This document shows positions 1 to 10,872 of a stretch of 64,000 nt of DNA, piece by piece. The position numbers were made by a program, and so were the translations under genes. The notes under the pieces were generated by a model. The model had not been told where the DNA came from. It did not search any database and was given only the letters and a program-made list of their open reading frames with translations. Positions within the stretch are counted from its first letter, which is position 1; each line of letters opens with the position of its first letter. The DNA is from Desmodus rotundus. Lineage: Eukaryota > Chordata > Mammalia > Chiroptera > Phyllostomidae. The stretch lies in the NCBI RefSeq assembly GCF_022682495.2, contig NC_071398.1, forward strand, positions 13,770,934 to 13,834,933. The letters run 5' to 3'.

Positions 1-114
1 CAGTCAGGGGCACAGCCTGCAAGGGGGCACAAAGCGCCAAATGGACCGACACATCATCAACAAATGTATCAGCCCACTTGCAATTTTGGGGTTTTTCCCC
101 CCAAAATCAGTTTC

Positions 115-180
115 CCTGTTTTTATTGCATTTACTGGGGAGACACTGGTTAATAAAATTATGTAGGTTTTATCTCAGGTG
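115..180 (-). mobile_element. Bat-type L1 3' end fragment
   Basis: The stretch containing 'gacactggttaataaaatta' followed by 'tgtaggttt' matches a segment seen in antisense bat L1 3' ends. Only about 65 bases are recognisable; the following 120 bases may be further decayed L1. Confidence 0.45.
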
Positions 181-299
181 AAATTGTTGAAAATGAAAAA
201 TGCTGATCTACAATATGCCTACCACTGAGGTAGGGAATTTCAGAATCTAGTGTGATATATCGATAGGTATAAATTGTAACAAATGCATCTGTCATTGAG

Positions 300-2079
300 G
301 AGATACTTCTGATGCAGGGTCCTGAGGTCTACGTGTGGACCACCCTCTGGGAAAGGGATTTGGGTGCTGACCACCTCCTACTGGCGCTTTCTCTGCGTAG
401 ACACGGAGAGAGCAGCCATGTGATTTGTTGTCCAGATTGGAACGCTTTTAAGACTCAAGGGGGATGATACCAATCGCCACGCCACGACCAGAGATAAAAA
501 CCAGAATTGTCTTGGGCAAACCAAGACAGTCACCCTAGTTAGAGGGGACAATTGAAAAGCATTCAGTCACATAGAGCAAATATCCAATGCTTGACGTTTT
601 GCTCAAAACATCTTCCCTCTTTATCAGTCTTTTCTGACCTCAATTTTTCACAGGAGTCTTTGACAGAAATTGTTCAGGGAAAAGTGCAGATACAGACAGA
701 TTCTGGGTGAAGGTTTTACATGATTGCTAATTTAGTTAAAATGGCTTTTAAACACTGTCTTTGGATAATCTAAGTTGGCTACAGAACAAGAGCACAGTGG
801 GAGGCTAATGGAGATTTAGCAACCTGCGGCTAATTGTAATTTCCTTTGGCTTCCTTTCTAAATCATTTTCTTTTTTGTCTTTGAATCCCTGTCTCTGCGT
901 ATGTTAGGTCTGGCCCAGTCACAGCTCCATCACTGTGAGGCCAAGAAGGGTCCAGGTAGACAGCGGAGCCGGAGGATCGGGACACAGCTGGGACTGTGAA
1001 ACCTGTCACCCTGCCAGACCCAAAAAGCTCCCGTTGACACAGAATCCTACAAAAGGGGTTCTCCTGGGGCCAGGATTTGGGACCTCCACCTACAGCGCTG
1101 GGAAGGCTGACTTTCTGACATTCTCCACACTGGTTTTTCACAGGAAACCCTTTCAACCTGCAAGTCGTTCTGCCCCCAGACTCCCTTCCAATGATGGACA
1201 GAATTTTCTTCCCTGAAATATCCTTACCTGTGATGACCCAGGGTGGCTGAGGGTGGGGGGAGGGGGAGTAACAGTAGAGGAAAGGAAACCTAAAGAAAAT
1301 GTCCTGGGTAACATTGTGGGACTACTTCCACAGAGGGTATGTTTAGCAATTCAGGCATGTGCCAGGCAACCTCATCGACTTTGGCTGGTCAGATTTGGAG
1401 TCTCCCAAATTATTAGGTATAGGAAGGAATGGTTCGTTTAAACAAAGATATCTAAAAGCCATGACTTGAGAGTCTCCTGGAATCATTGGATCTTCCCAAA
1501 GGCTTCTATAAAAAGTCAATTAGTTAGAGGAATTCTAGAAATGGGTATTTGGAGTAGGACCACTGAGGATAACTGAGGAGTCTGGGAGGTAGGCATGAAG
1601 ATTGGAAATAGCGGATAGTCAACCAGGACAAGAGACCAGTGAGCATGTAAGAACACTTTATGAAAGGTCCCTGCCACTCTGAAGGAACATGTCTGGGATA
1701 CTAAGTGATGGCAGAAGTTTAGAGATCTTGCATCTGGGCTGCCTAGAGCCCTGGTACTCCAGCACAGACACCTCGAGGGTCCGCTCAGGTGGAGGGGAGG
1801 CTGAGGGTCAGGGCAAATTTGGACAGGGCCCTGATGCCCCGGCCCCACTTCATACACATCTGAACTCCAGGTAGGATTTTATCTGAATAAGAGTCAATTG
1901 CTGAAAGATTTGGTGACCAAAGACTCTAATTTAATACCTGACAAACCCCAACCAGGGACCGGATGAACGTGCCAAGGTCAAACACCAGAGTAGTAACACA
2001 ACCACAGCCATCAGATCCCCTGGCTCTGGCCCCATACTTCTCCCATTACATGTTTTACATTAGTTTCATGGGAAGATCT
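300..2079. other. Unassigned non-coding DNA
   Basis: I see no gene or confident repeat here. Both strands are broken by frequent stops, and the frames of 60-110 codons (for example 863-1156 minus and 1516-1857 minus) show no domain or splice context. The AT-rich block at 690-855 is listed separately. Confidence 0.5.
690..855. promoter_or_regulatory. Possible conserved non-coding block
   Basis: A repeat-free AT-rich block with several homeodomain-type TAAT/ATTA cores (ctaatttagttaa, gctaattgtaattt) and a GGATAATC. The base composition resembles vertebrate conserved elements. Conservation itself cannot be seen from one sequence. Confidence 0.2.
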
Positions 2080-2097
2080 CCCCAGAATCCAGTGAGA

Positions 2098-2187
2098 AAA
2101 CAAAAGAGAAAGAAAGAGGCAAAGAGAGGGCGGGGCAGGGCAGGGGGGGTGAAGAGAGAGGGGTGGAGGGAGGGAGGGAGGGATTAA
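2098..2187. repeat. Purine-rich low-complexity tract (GA/GGGA)
   Basis: Almost pure purine strand with repeated gggaggga and agag units. Apparent reading frames here are lysine/arginine/glycine-rich artefacts. Confidence 0.85.
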
Positions 2188-2533
2188 AAGAGAACCTTAG
2201 TTTTCCCCACGTCGGCAGAGAGAACTCGGGTCCCAAACTTCACACACACAGGTGTGCACACCCCTCGCCTTGGAACCTAGGAAGCCTGTCACACCAACTC
2301 CAGGGCACAGTGGTACCCAGCACATGTTCTTACAGGCAGCATGGGAGAAGAATCATTCTGACCCGTTTGATCAACATGAGATGGACCGAGTCTGCATGGT
2401 TGTTCACAGCCCCCTGTTACCTTCCTGGCTCTCCAAAGACAGAGATACCCACAACAGAATCCTCCGTTTTGCTGGGTGGGGTGATACAACTATCAATTGA
2501 TAAAGATACAAAAATTCCTAAATTGCCTGAAAC
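2188..2533. other. Unassigned non-coding DNA
   Basis: No feature recognised. Overlapping frames at 2163-2681 (172 codons) and 2252-2500 run across it but start in simple repeat and end in a DNA-transposon relic, so they are not taken as genes. Confidence 0.5.
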
Positions 2534-2650
2534 CGGGAGGCCACAAATTATCGCCCACGGGCCAAGTCTGGTCCACTTCCTGCTTTCACAAACAAAGTCT
2601 TACAGGGACACAGCCATGCACACCCAGTTCCCTATTACCTATGCCCTTTC
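2534..2650 (-). mobile_element. Ancient hAT-Charlie-type MER relic
   Basis: The run 'cccacgggccaagtctggtc' ... 'acagggacacagccatgcac' is the antisense of the element better preserved at 38853-39064. That copy has 'tgtgttccaataaaacttta' in the corresponding place. Non-autonomous, no coding capacity. The exact Repbase name is uncertain. Confidence 0.65.
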
Positions 2651-2817
2651 GAGTTACAAGGGCGGAGTTGACTCCTTGTAAGAAAGAACGTGCAGCCCGC
2701 AAAGCCTGAAATATTTGCTCTCTGGCCCTTTGCAGAAAAAGTTGGATGGTCCCTTCTGTAAATAAAAGTCTACAGAAATCAGAACAGCCCAGGAAAGAGA
2801 AAGGAGCTGGAGGGACA

Positions 2818-2931
2818 CAGCTGGAGAGGGGAGGGCGAAGAAAGACAGGTGGCAGGGAGAGAGGGGAGGGGAGGGGGTGAAGGGGAGGAGGAAGGGGGGA
2901 AGGGGGAGGGGGAGAGGGGGACATGGCAGCT
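2818..2931. repeat. Purine-rich low-complexity tract (GGGGA/GGA)
   Basis: About 110 bases of nearly uninterrupted G/A with many GGGG runs. The minus strand reads as Pro/Ser/Leu-rich frames (2586-2948, 2654-2995), which are composition artefacts. Confidence 0.85.
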
Positions 2932-3299
2932 GCTGTGAAGAGAGCCACAGGAAACCGAGGTGTGCAGGACAGGTCTTTACACTCTTGCTGTGCAACGTGC
3001 CTTGATATTTGTGATTTTTACTGATGCCAAGTTCTGTGAGACTTACCTACAGATAACAGGTGCTAGGTAAACAGAGAGACAACCCAAGGAGGGCCAGCTT
3101 GGGATTAAAACAACAAAAACAACTTTTAACAAAGGCCTGACGGTACCTGTAGGGAAACTGAGACTCAATCCTGTTTCTCCCTTTCCAGTGCCTCTCCCGC
3201 CCAGCCGGCTCAGATGACGGAGAATCCCGGTGGGCGCAGTGCAGTAACAAGGGTGACTCGCGTTTGCACACCGGACACATTCTCAGACATTTCCTGTTC

Positions 3300-3412
3300 A
3301 TCGCCGCACTGAGCCTCGAGGATCCCTAGCAGGACGCACTATTAGCCCCATTTTCCAGATAGGAAACCGAGGGTCAGCAGAGGCCAGTGGCTGCTGCTAG
3401 TGATACACAAAC
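3300..3412 (-). mobile_element. MIR SINE (antisense)
   Basis: 'attagccccattttccagat' followed by a gaaaccgagg-type segment is the antisense MIR core pattern (cattttacagatgaggaaac in the family). Short and diverged. Confidence 0.6.
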
Positions 3413-4090
3413 CTGACTCCGGAGGACACTTCCATGGTTTTGCCTCCTTTGCCATCTTCAGAGGGTTCCGGGGCACAAGTTCACCTGGAGTCACCAGCCA
3501 GAGGTGCAGCTTATTGTCGAAGCCTAACAGGCCCCACAGACCACCTCCCAAAGGGTCCGAAAGGCCTTGCAGGGGATTCCAGCCGTGGGTCTCTCCACCT
3601 AAAACTCCTGACCTTTCTCTGTTTCCTCCTTTTTCTGGGGAACCGCCCTGTTCGCTTCACCACCCCAGTGCTCCCCTTCTAACGACACCCTGCATCCCTC
3701 CTCCCTTTCCATGGCTCTGTCTTTACGAAGCAACTCCCCAGAACTTAAGACTACCTATGAAGGTGTGTACAATATAGCATGACCACAAAAAAAAAAAAAA
3801 TCAGGAATCAATGAGAAAAGAATGCTCCTGAAGGCCGTACAGCGTGGGCACTGGTAAAACAAAGGTTTCATGAAGTTTAAGTCATCACCAGGTCCAGCAG
3901 CGTTCAGCATGAGCTTCCTAGCAGCCAGCCGGGTGGAAAAAATCTGCGTCCGCACATTGAAGCAGAATGATTTTTTCCCCAGGAGAGGCACACTTATTCT
4001 CCACTCTAAAACAAGAAAGCGTGTTCTCCAGAGTCTTTCTAGCGTGTAGTAAAATGGTCTTCAGTTACATTGGAGAGTAAATCTGAAAAT
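3413..4090. other. Unassigned non-coding DNA
   Basis: No gene. Contains a run of 13 A at about 3787-3799. The frames at 3400-3777 (plus) and 3434-3682 have proline-rich composition without a domain. Confidence 0.5.
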
Positions 4091-4124
4091 TCCCACCACG
4101 ACCTTCCTTATTGAGCCAACATGT

Positions 4125-4385
4125 TTAGCAATATTTATTCAACACTTAACAAACAACTCTTGAGGGCCTACTATGAGCCAGCCACTGTTTCACGCATCAG
4201 AGACACACAGATGAGCCAGACAGGCACTGACCCTGCTCCCACAAGGGAGAGGGTGGCACAGCCACAAGGCAGCCAAGCAGAGATCCAGTAAAAGCAGCAC
4301 TCAAACCACCTGGGCGGTAGGGGGGTGTGGGGGGAGAGGGTGTAAATGTCACTCTCCAGATGGGCAGCTTGCAGAGAGCTAATGG
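4125..4385 (+). mobile_element. Ancient mammal-wide repeat (L1ME/L2-like, unresolved)
   Basis: 'gcaatatttattcaacactt' ... 'gggcctactatgagccagcc' ... 'ctgaccctgctcccacaagg' follows the common pattern ttcaacaaatatttattgagcacctactatg...ccctgccctcatggag. Related copies occur near 16.32, 19.09, 34.31 and 41.98 kb. Confidence 0.6.
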
Positions 4386-5610
4386 CACTGGCTATGAGAG
4401 GTCAGAACTCACTTGGCTGGTCTGACCTGCGGCCTCAGTTTTCAGAGGGCTGGTATACAGAGATGTGTCCGCATCTCTCTACCCTGATACAGACACACAT
4501 ACAACATGATACATATTAAAACCTTGCCCTCCCCCTATCGCCTTTCCCTAAGCCTTCCTGGAACATCTGCTGGCCCCTGCAGGCATCTAAATGATGACTC
4601 AGAGGAATGGATGAGTGGACCATATCCTGTAGTAATTCCCTACCACAATGCAGTATATTCTTGAATCTTGATCATGTTATTATAAAATGACTTTTTTTTT
4701 TTTTGGAAGAGTAAATTTGCTCCTCAGCTCATGGAACAGATGCCAGGGGGCAGCAAATACTTAGTGGACACTTCCACCCCCACCCAGTTGAGATCTCACA
4801 AGGAAAAAAAAATCTCAGGAATTTCAAGGTTAAAAAAAAGAAGAAGAAAGTAGGGGACCAGTCCTCAGTCATCTCCCTTTAGATCTAAGACACTGGCTTT
4901 CTCCAGTTCTCAGGGAGATCAAATGAAACTCATTCTGGCAGGCAGACCCCAGAAATTCCACAAGTGTCGGCACCGCCAAGGGATGGACATTTTATCAAAC
5001 GAACGATACCCTGAAGACTTCAGACGTCTCAGTTTGCGATCTGTCGATTCATAACTTGGAAAAGAGAGGGAGAAACCCGAAAGCTGAGAACCTGTATCTG
5101 AGAAGAGATAAAAGTTCAAAGTGATCCCATGGGAAGAGGTTTAATTTTACAGTCAGCCAGAGAATGTAAGAGAGAAGGAAAATTAAAAAAACAAAAAAAA
5201 ACCCAGCTCACAAAGTACACACGGTCCTGGTGTGCTTCTACAGGAAGCTTGCGGGATCACCCTCATGCACCTAGTTCAAGGCCCTGGTAGAGCTAAGAGC
5301 TTGTGGAAGATGCACTATGATGCAGCTCCAGTGTCTAATTCTGTACCCGAGAACCTTGGCTCTGACAGCAATCAGAGTGCAATTTCCACTTCTCACCACA
5401 CCCAAATAAATTATTTATAGAAACAGAAAGGAGAACTCGAGGAGTTTGCAATGGAGAATCCTGCTTCCGATTGGGTCGGAGTCCACCATGAGCACCGTCG
5501 GGGCAGAAGGGGCAGGCCACGGCAGAGACCACCACCCCCCAAGCCCCACACCATCCTCATGCCAAAGGAGGAAAGCAGGGAAAGAGAAACTACGAGTAAC
5601 AGCTTTGTGC
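4386..5610. other. Unassigned non-coding DNA
   Basis: No gene or confident repeat. Holds short T and A runs (about 4690-4704, 4804-4811, 5186-5203). Confidence 0.5.
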
Positions 5611-5611
5611 C

Positions 5612-6190
5612 AGACACTGTGCACTTGTTACCTACTTCTAATAACAAATTGCCCCCAAATTCAGCAGCGTAATCACGTTTATTTTTCAGTTTCTGAATGA
5701 AGGTCAGCAACCGGGTATCGTCGTTGCTGGGCGCCTCTGCTCAGGGTCTCTCGCAGGCTGCAGCTGAGGTCTAGGCAGGGTCTGCAGTCACTGCAAGGCC
5801 CCCTGGGGACAGATCGGGTTCCAGGCTCACTCCCAGGCTGTCGGCAGGCCTCCTGTGCTCGCTGGCTGCCTGCTGGAGACATCCGTCTCTTGCCAGAGGG
5901 GCCTCTTTGCGGGGCAGCTCATAATGTAGCAGCTGGCTCTCCTCACAGGCAGCAAGGCAGAGAGCATCGGAGGGTGCCTGAGACAGAAGCCGCATCTTTC
6001 TGTAACCTAATCTTGGAAGTGACATCCCACGGCCTTTGCCATGGTCTTTCCATTAGAAGCAAATCACTAAGTCTGGCCCGTACTCAAGAAGAAGGGATCA
6101 TGCGAGGGCGCAAACTGCAGAAGGTAGGGATCCGAAGGGCCATCTTAGAGGCTGCCAACCCCCCAGGGCCAGGGTTCTCACATCTGCCCT
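5612..6190. mobile_element. Ancient dispersed repeat, family unresolved
   Basis: 'aataacaaattgcccccaaa' ... 'gtttctgaatgaaggtcagc' and later 'cttggaagtgacatcccacg' with 'attagaagcaaatcactaag' match a widespread mammalian repeat that I recognise by pattern but cannot name. GC-rich in the middle. No intact frame. Confidence 0.5.
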
Positions 6191-6224
6191 TGAAAACAAA
6201 GGAGACGTTATGGAAATAGTCTTG

Positions 6225-6345
6225 TCCCAATTGTGCAGACTTTGTAGCCGAAGCCATGGATATCTGAGTAAACTAAGGACAACCTTACGTGGCAGAGCCG
6301 AGATTCGAACTGAGGCACCCACCCACTTCCTGCAGCACCGCACGC
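6225..6345 (-). mobile_element. MIR SINE (antisense)
   Basis: 'gagtaaactaaggacaacct' then 'ggcagagccgagattcgaac' corresponds to the antisense MIR core (aactgaggc ... ggcagagctgggattcgaac). Confidence 0.7.
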
Positions 6346-6734
6346 CGGGAAGCAGAGAACAAGGCAGGGGATTCCCTTATACTCTCATCTTTAGCAGCTT
6401 CTTCCTCAGCTTGGAGGAAGTCAATATTTTAAAAAGGCAAATTACAGTCTAGCAACGCACAACAGGGTCCCACAGATTCATTTTGTTTGCTGCAGAAGTT
6501 CTTTTAGGATGTTTTGCAGGGAACACTAATACAGTAAACATTTAAAAGCAAGTCTTCTCTAGTTTAAATGGCAGGTAGGTAGGTGGGATGGGGTGACTAT
6601 GGGACAGGTCTTCAGCCACTCGGCCTCCCTCTGCCAGTCTCAGAGGTCTGAGGCTCCAAGAAGTTGGTTTGAAAACATGTGAACAGCAGCAAAACCTATG
6701 AGTGTGTAGCTTTGAAGTCAGAAAACCATCAGCT

Positions 6735-6900
6735 CCCGGGTGAGAGGTGTTAGGCAAATAATTTCTCGAATCTCAGACTCCTGTTCCTCTTCAGAAGAGT
6801 GGGATAATGCTAATTCCTGCTCCACAAGGGATAGGAATTTCAGCGAGAACCCTGGGTATGTGCTAGGTAATGCTAAGTAACAAATGCTAGTTTGTATTTT
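6735..6900 (+). mobile_element. MIR SINE (sense)
   Basis: 'ttaggcaaataatttctcga' 'atctcagactcctgttcctc' 'gtgggataatgctaattcct' follows the MIR core order (gggcaagttact..tctgtgcctcag..ggggataataatagtacct), ending near 'gtatgtgctaggtaatgct'. Confidence 0.65.
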
Positions 6901-7201
6901 AGACTAAAGAATTACAAGTATCAAGATATTATTAGACCAGGCTTCTAGAAACAGAAAAAATAGCAATTGTCTCAGACACCAGATTAAGACAGACGCTGTG
7001 AAACACAAAAATCATGGAAAAAAAATATTAAATCCTAAACATAAAGAATAAGTGGGACATTCCAGCCATGATTCAAGAAGTAGAAAATCTAAATAGCCAT
7101 ATTTCTATTGAAGAAAGTTAATTCATAATTAATATCTTCCCACAAAGAAAACTCTAGGCCTAGATTATTTTCCTGGTAAATTTTCTCAGTCATCTAAGAT
7201 A

Positions 7202-7774
7202 CCAGAGGGGACCCCAGAAAAAAAACAGAATTATCTTCTGGACAGCAGGCTCCTTGTAGTACAGGCTTCCCCCACTAGGTGAGTGTTATAAGAACCCATC
7301 TGTATCAGTGTGCCAGCTGGCGTTTTTGTGAGAGGCTGCATTTGGCTTCAGTGAATTTTTTTGAAGATTCTTTCAACGCATTTGCCCTTTTCATGGTGGG
7401 TGATTTACAAGTGCACCTGCCCACACCACGCTGAGTGTTCAGCAGTTTTTGACCAAAAATGGCAAGACCCCCATGCCCCACCCTCCCTATTCACCCATTC
7501 ATGCCCTAAGCAAGTTTTTTTTTTGTTCCCCCAGATGAAAACATCCTCAAAGGAAAATGTTTTGCTGATGTGGAAAAGGTGAAACAAAAAACAGCAGAAG
7601 CACTAGAAGGCATCAAAATTGAGGAGTTCAAAAACTGTTTTGGGCAGTGGAAAAAAATCTCAATAGGTGTATTGCATCAAATGGAGAGTATTTTGAAGGT
7701 GACGTAAGTTTAAACATGTAAGAATAAATACACAATTTTTTTATAAATAAATTCCAGGGACTGCCCTCGTATAG
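7202..7774 (+). mobile_element. Tc1/mariner element, internally deleted, inside L1
   Basis: A 573-bp insert flanked by TA on both sides (7200-7201 and 7775-7776). Joining the flanks at TA restores continuous L1 ORF2 text (ctaagaTAccaatc). The ends are degenerate inverted repeats: left 'ccagaggggaccccagaaaa', right '...attccagggactgccctcgtatag' in reverse complement. The interior holds only the C-terminal part of an IS630-type transposase (7400-7720) plus a short A/T-rich 3' end. Confidence 0.8.
7400..7705 (+). pseudogene. Mariner/IS630 transposase, C-terminal relic
   Basis: The translation of 7361-7582 includes VFDQKWQDPHAPPSLFTH and FFLFPQMK, the pattern seen just before and after the third catalytic Asp in mariner transposases (xPxPPYSPDLAPxDFFLFPxLK). 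Near 7550 the homologous frame shifts by one, and the rest of the C-terminus (..EEFKNCFGQWKK..) continues to about 7700. The SPDLAPxD segment is replaced by decayed sequence, so the catalytic Asp is not recognisable. The N-terminal HTH and the first two Asp residues are absent. The product would have cut and pasted the element at TA sites; this copy cannot. Confidence 0.8.
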
Positions 7775-8129
7775 TACCAATCTTAAAAACAAAAAACAAA
7801 ACAAAAAAACAAAAAACCTTTCAGGAAACTCGAAGAGGGGAACACAGCATAGGGCGACAAAGACCCGATGTTACAACCAGATGGAAGCATCACTAGGGAC
7901 TGCAGGCAATATACCTCACGAATGTGTATCATCCGAGAACCATCCTCATAAATAATCCTTACACAATAATATCAATGGTAAGTCAAATCTAAAAATAAAC
8001 TGCAAAATAAAGTCCCACAACATGACCAAGTGGGATTTGTCACAGGAATGCACGGTTGGTTAACATTCAAGTATCAGTAACATTTATCACCTTAATAGAA
8101 TAAGGGAGGGAGGGGACTATGATTATCTC

Positions 8130-8365
8130 TTTTTAAAAAAATATTTATTGTTATTCAATTACAGTTGTATGCCTTTTCTCCCCATCCCTCCACCCCACCC
8201 CAGCTGAACCCACCTCCCTCCCCCACCTCCACCCTCCCCCTTGATTTTGTCCATGTGTCCTTTATAGTAGTTCCTGTAATCCCCTCTCCTCACTGTCCCC
8301 TCCCCACTCCCCCCTGACCATTGTTAGATTGTTCTTAACTTCAATGTCTCGGTTATATTTTCTCA
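8130..8365 (-). mobile_element. Bat L1 3' end, antisense, inside older L1
   Basis: Starts (on +) with 'aatatttattgttattcaat' 'tacagttgt', the reverse complement of the bat L1 tail, followed by C-rich sequence that is the G-rich 3' UTR on the minus strand. Host L1 text breaks at 'gattatctc' and resumes at 'tctcaatgggtgccg'. Much less diverged than its host. Confidence 0.75.
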
Positions 8366-8640
8366 ATGGGTGCCGAAAAAGCATTTTGACAAGTCATGAT
8401 TTAGAGGAACAAGAAAAACTCTCACAAACTAGGAACAGAGGGAAACTCCTCAAACCTAGTAAACATCACCTATGAGAAGGTTGCGGCCAACATTGCCCCC
8501 CGTGCTTTCCCACTTAGACCTGGAAACCGGCTGGGACCTCCACTCTCCCCACGGATGTTCACCACTGTGGTCAAGGCTACAGGCAGTGTAATGATAATAA
8601 AAATAGATGAAAGGCATATAGAATGGACTTAAAGAAGTAT

Positions 8641-8870
8641 GTCCTGGCTGGCGCGGCTCAGTGAATTGAGCACCAGCCTGTGAACCAAAAGGTCACAGGT
8701 TCAATTCCCAGTCAGGGCGCATGCCTGGGTTGCAGGCCTGGTTCCCCTGTTGGGGGCCTGCAAGAGGCAGCCATCAATGTGCCTCTCACACATTGATATT
8801 TCTCTCCCTCTCTTTCTCCCTCCCTTCCCCTCTCTCTAAGAAGTAAATGGATAAAATCTTTTTAAAAAAG
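8641..8870 (+). mobile_element. VES SINE (bat tRNA-derived)
   Basis: Head 'gtcctggctggcgcggctca', B-box-like 'ggttcaattcc' near 8699, second head-like repeat 'gcctgggttgcaggcctggt', then the CT-rich tail 'tctccctctctttctccctc' and an A-rich end. Inserted in L1 ORF2; host L1 resumes at about 8871 with 'gaaatgaagctacctttatc'. Transcribed by RNA polymerase III when active. Confidence 0.9.
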
Positions 8871-9235
8871 AAGAAATGAAGCTACCTTTATCGGCAGACA
8901 GCATACTAGTGTATATAGAGAACCCTAAATAATCAAAAAACAAAGAACAAACTATATGTTAATAAGTGGATTTATTGGTGTCACGGAATGCCTAGATCTA
9001 AACATAAAAGCAAAAAATTATAAAGTATCTAGAAAAAACAGGAAACTATTTTCATGAACTTGGGCTAGATACAATTTCTTAGAGAAGATACAGAAACCAG
9101 TCATCATTAAAAATTGAAATGTTAGGCTTTATCAAATGCTTTTAAAAATATGTCTGCTTGTCAAAAGACTTAAGAAAGTGAATATGTAAACCACAAGCTG
9201 GCAAGTAATATTCATAACAAATATGTGAAGGCAGA

Positions 9236-9315
9236 ACAGCTTATACATATATAATAGATATAAATATAAGATATTCTATGATATATAAATATATATCTAA
9301 TATATACATAAATAA
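9236..9315. repeat. AT-rich low-complexity patch inside L1
   Basis: Dense ata/tat dinucleotides (tatacatatataatagatat), lying within the L1 body. Confidence 0.75.
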
Positions 9316-10827
9316 CATCTACAACTAAATAATTTAAAAAACAACCTAATAAATAATGGACAATGGATTTGAACAGACATTTCACAAAAGACATATGCAG
9401 ATTAAAACATACTCACTCCCGTTAATTACCAGGAAATAGCAAATTAAAACTATGACACACCCATTAAACGGCTAAAATGAACCCCAAATGGCTGTGAAGA
9501 TGTGGAAACACCCAGGACTTCTATGCATTGCCGGTGGGGTTATAAAATATTACAACAACTCTGGAAAGAGTTCTGAAAGTTCCTTATAAATTATTTGTTT
9601 AGTCTATAACCGGCAATTTCACTCTTAGATGTTCACCTAAGAAAAATGAAAGCACATAACTCAAAACATCCTCTCTAAACTCAGTGATGGTAGCTGCATT
9701 CATAACAGCCAAACCCGGCAGCAGCCCTGGGGTCTGAGAAGAGGCAGAAGGATGAACAAACCAGGGTGCGCTCCTGCTCCTACGAGGCACTAGCGCTTGG
9801 CAATGCAAGTGAATAACCACCGATCAACAAAGCTGAAGGACTGGGCCCAGAGAGAGGTCTTCGCAGGGAAGAACGCATTTCCCGCTTCCACTTACAGGAA
9901 GTTCCAGAACAGACAAAACTTCTCTTGGGTGAAGAAGGACAAAGAAGGGCACAGGGACGCTTTCTGGAGTCATTAAAACGGCTTGATAACAGCGCAGCTT
10001 GTGGGGACCTGCTCATTGGCCTGTATCTGGAAGGTCTGTGCGTGTCACTGTATTTAAAGCTCGGTTTTATCAAATCTGAGGTTTTAGTTGTAGAAACTGA
10101 TAAGGTGGTTTAAAAATGGAAAAGCAGAGAGCCTAAAGAAGGCGATAAAGACTTACATCACCAGATTTCAACACTTAAAACCATGGTAATTAAGACAATG
10201 CGGTATTAGTAACAAAAGACACATTTATCGGTGGAAAAAAGAGTCCAGAAAGATCCACGCATATTTACATAACCAATTGATTGTCACTCAAGAAACCTAA
10301 GCCACTCGATGGGAGAAAGAATAGTCAATAGTAGGGAAACAAATCGCTCTCTATAAGGGGAAGCAATGAACTCCAGCTCGCACACAAAAAGTAACTCAGC
10401 ACAGATCATACATATCATCAGTCCGAGAGCTTAACGCAAACTGCCAGAAGGCGCCGCAGGAGAATTATCTTTGCGATTTTGACATACATTTTCTTAGAAA
10501 CGAGGAAGCATTCATCGTAAGGGGGAAATTTGATACGTTAGACGATCAAATTTTTTTTTAATTTTATGAAAAGACATCATTAAGGAAAAGAATAAGCTAG
10601 GCCCCGCCTAGGCGAAATATTCAGAAAGCATGTACCGGACAATCCTGTGGACCCGAAGTACGTAAAGGGTTCCTCGGACCCCACTCAGAAAAGACAAGCA
10701 GTTCGCAACAGATCACACGTAAATGCACGTGAGTGGCCCATATGCACGTGGAAAGCGGGCTCAACGGCATTAGTCATCAATAAGTTAAAACAAAAATAAA
10801 TATCATCATACACACACGCCGCAGCTG

Positions 10828-10872
10828 ACATTTGAAAGATGACCACACCAGATGCTAACGAAGGGGTGGAGC
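10828..10872 (+). repeat. 45-bp perfect inverted repeat, arm 1
   Basis: Begins acatttgaaagatgacc and ends gaaggggtggagc. All 45 bases are the exact reverse complement of 11389-11433. This arm lies where normal L1 ORF2 text is expected (gatgctaacgaaggggtgga aligns with gtgttggcgaggatgtggag), so it is the likely source copy. Confidence 0.95.

Larger units (their letters stand above)
6985..10112 (+). mobile_element. Old L1 body (ORF2 to 3' end) with three nested insertions
   Basis: An L1MB-like sense LINE-1 relic. Recognisable ORF2 segments appear in order: 'aatcttcccacaaagaaaac'-type text at 7133-7153, 'accaagtgggatttgtcaca' at 8025-8044, 'aggaatgcacggttggttaa' at 8045-8064, the RT region to 8640, and the 3' end near 'gaagttccagaacagacaaa' (about 9897). 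It is split by a mariner (7202-7774), an antisense bat L1 3' end (about 8130-8365) and a VES SINE (8641-8870). ORF2 is destroyed by stops and frameshifts, so it is a pseudogene. This copy must be older than all three inserts. Confidence 0.85.

Noticed and set aside
2586..2995. Pro/Leu/Ser-rich minus frames
   Set aside because: They translate the purine-rich tract at 2818-2931.
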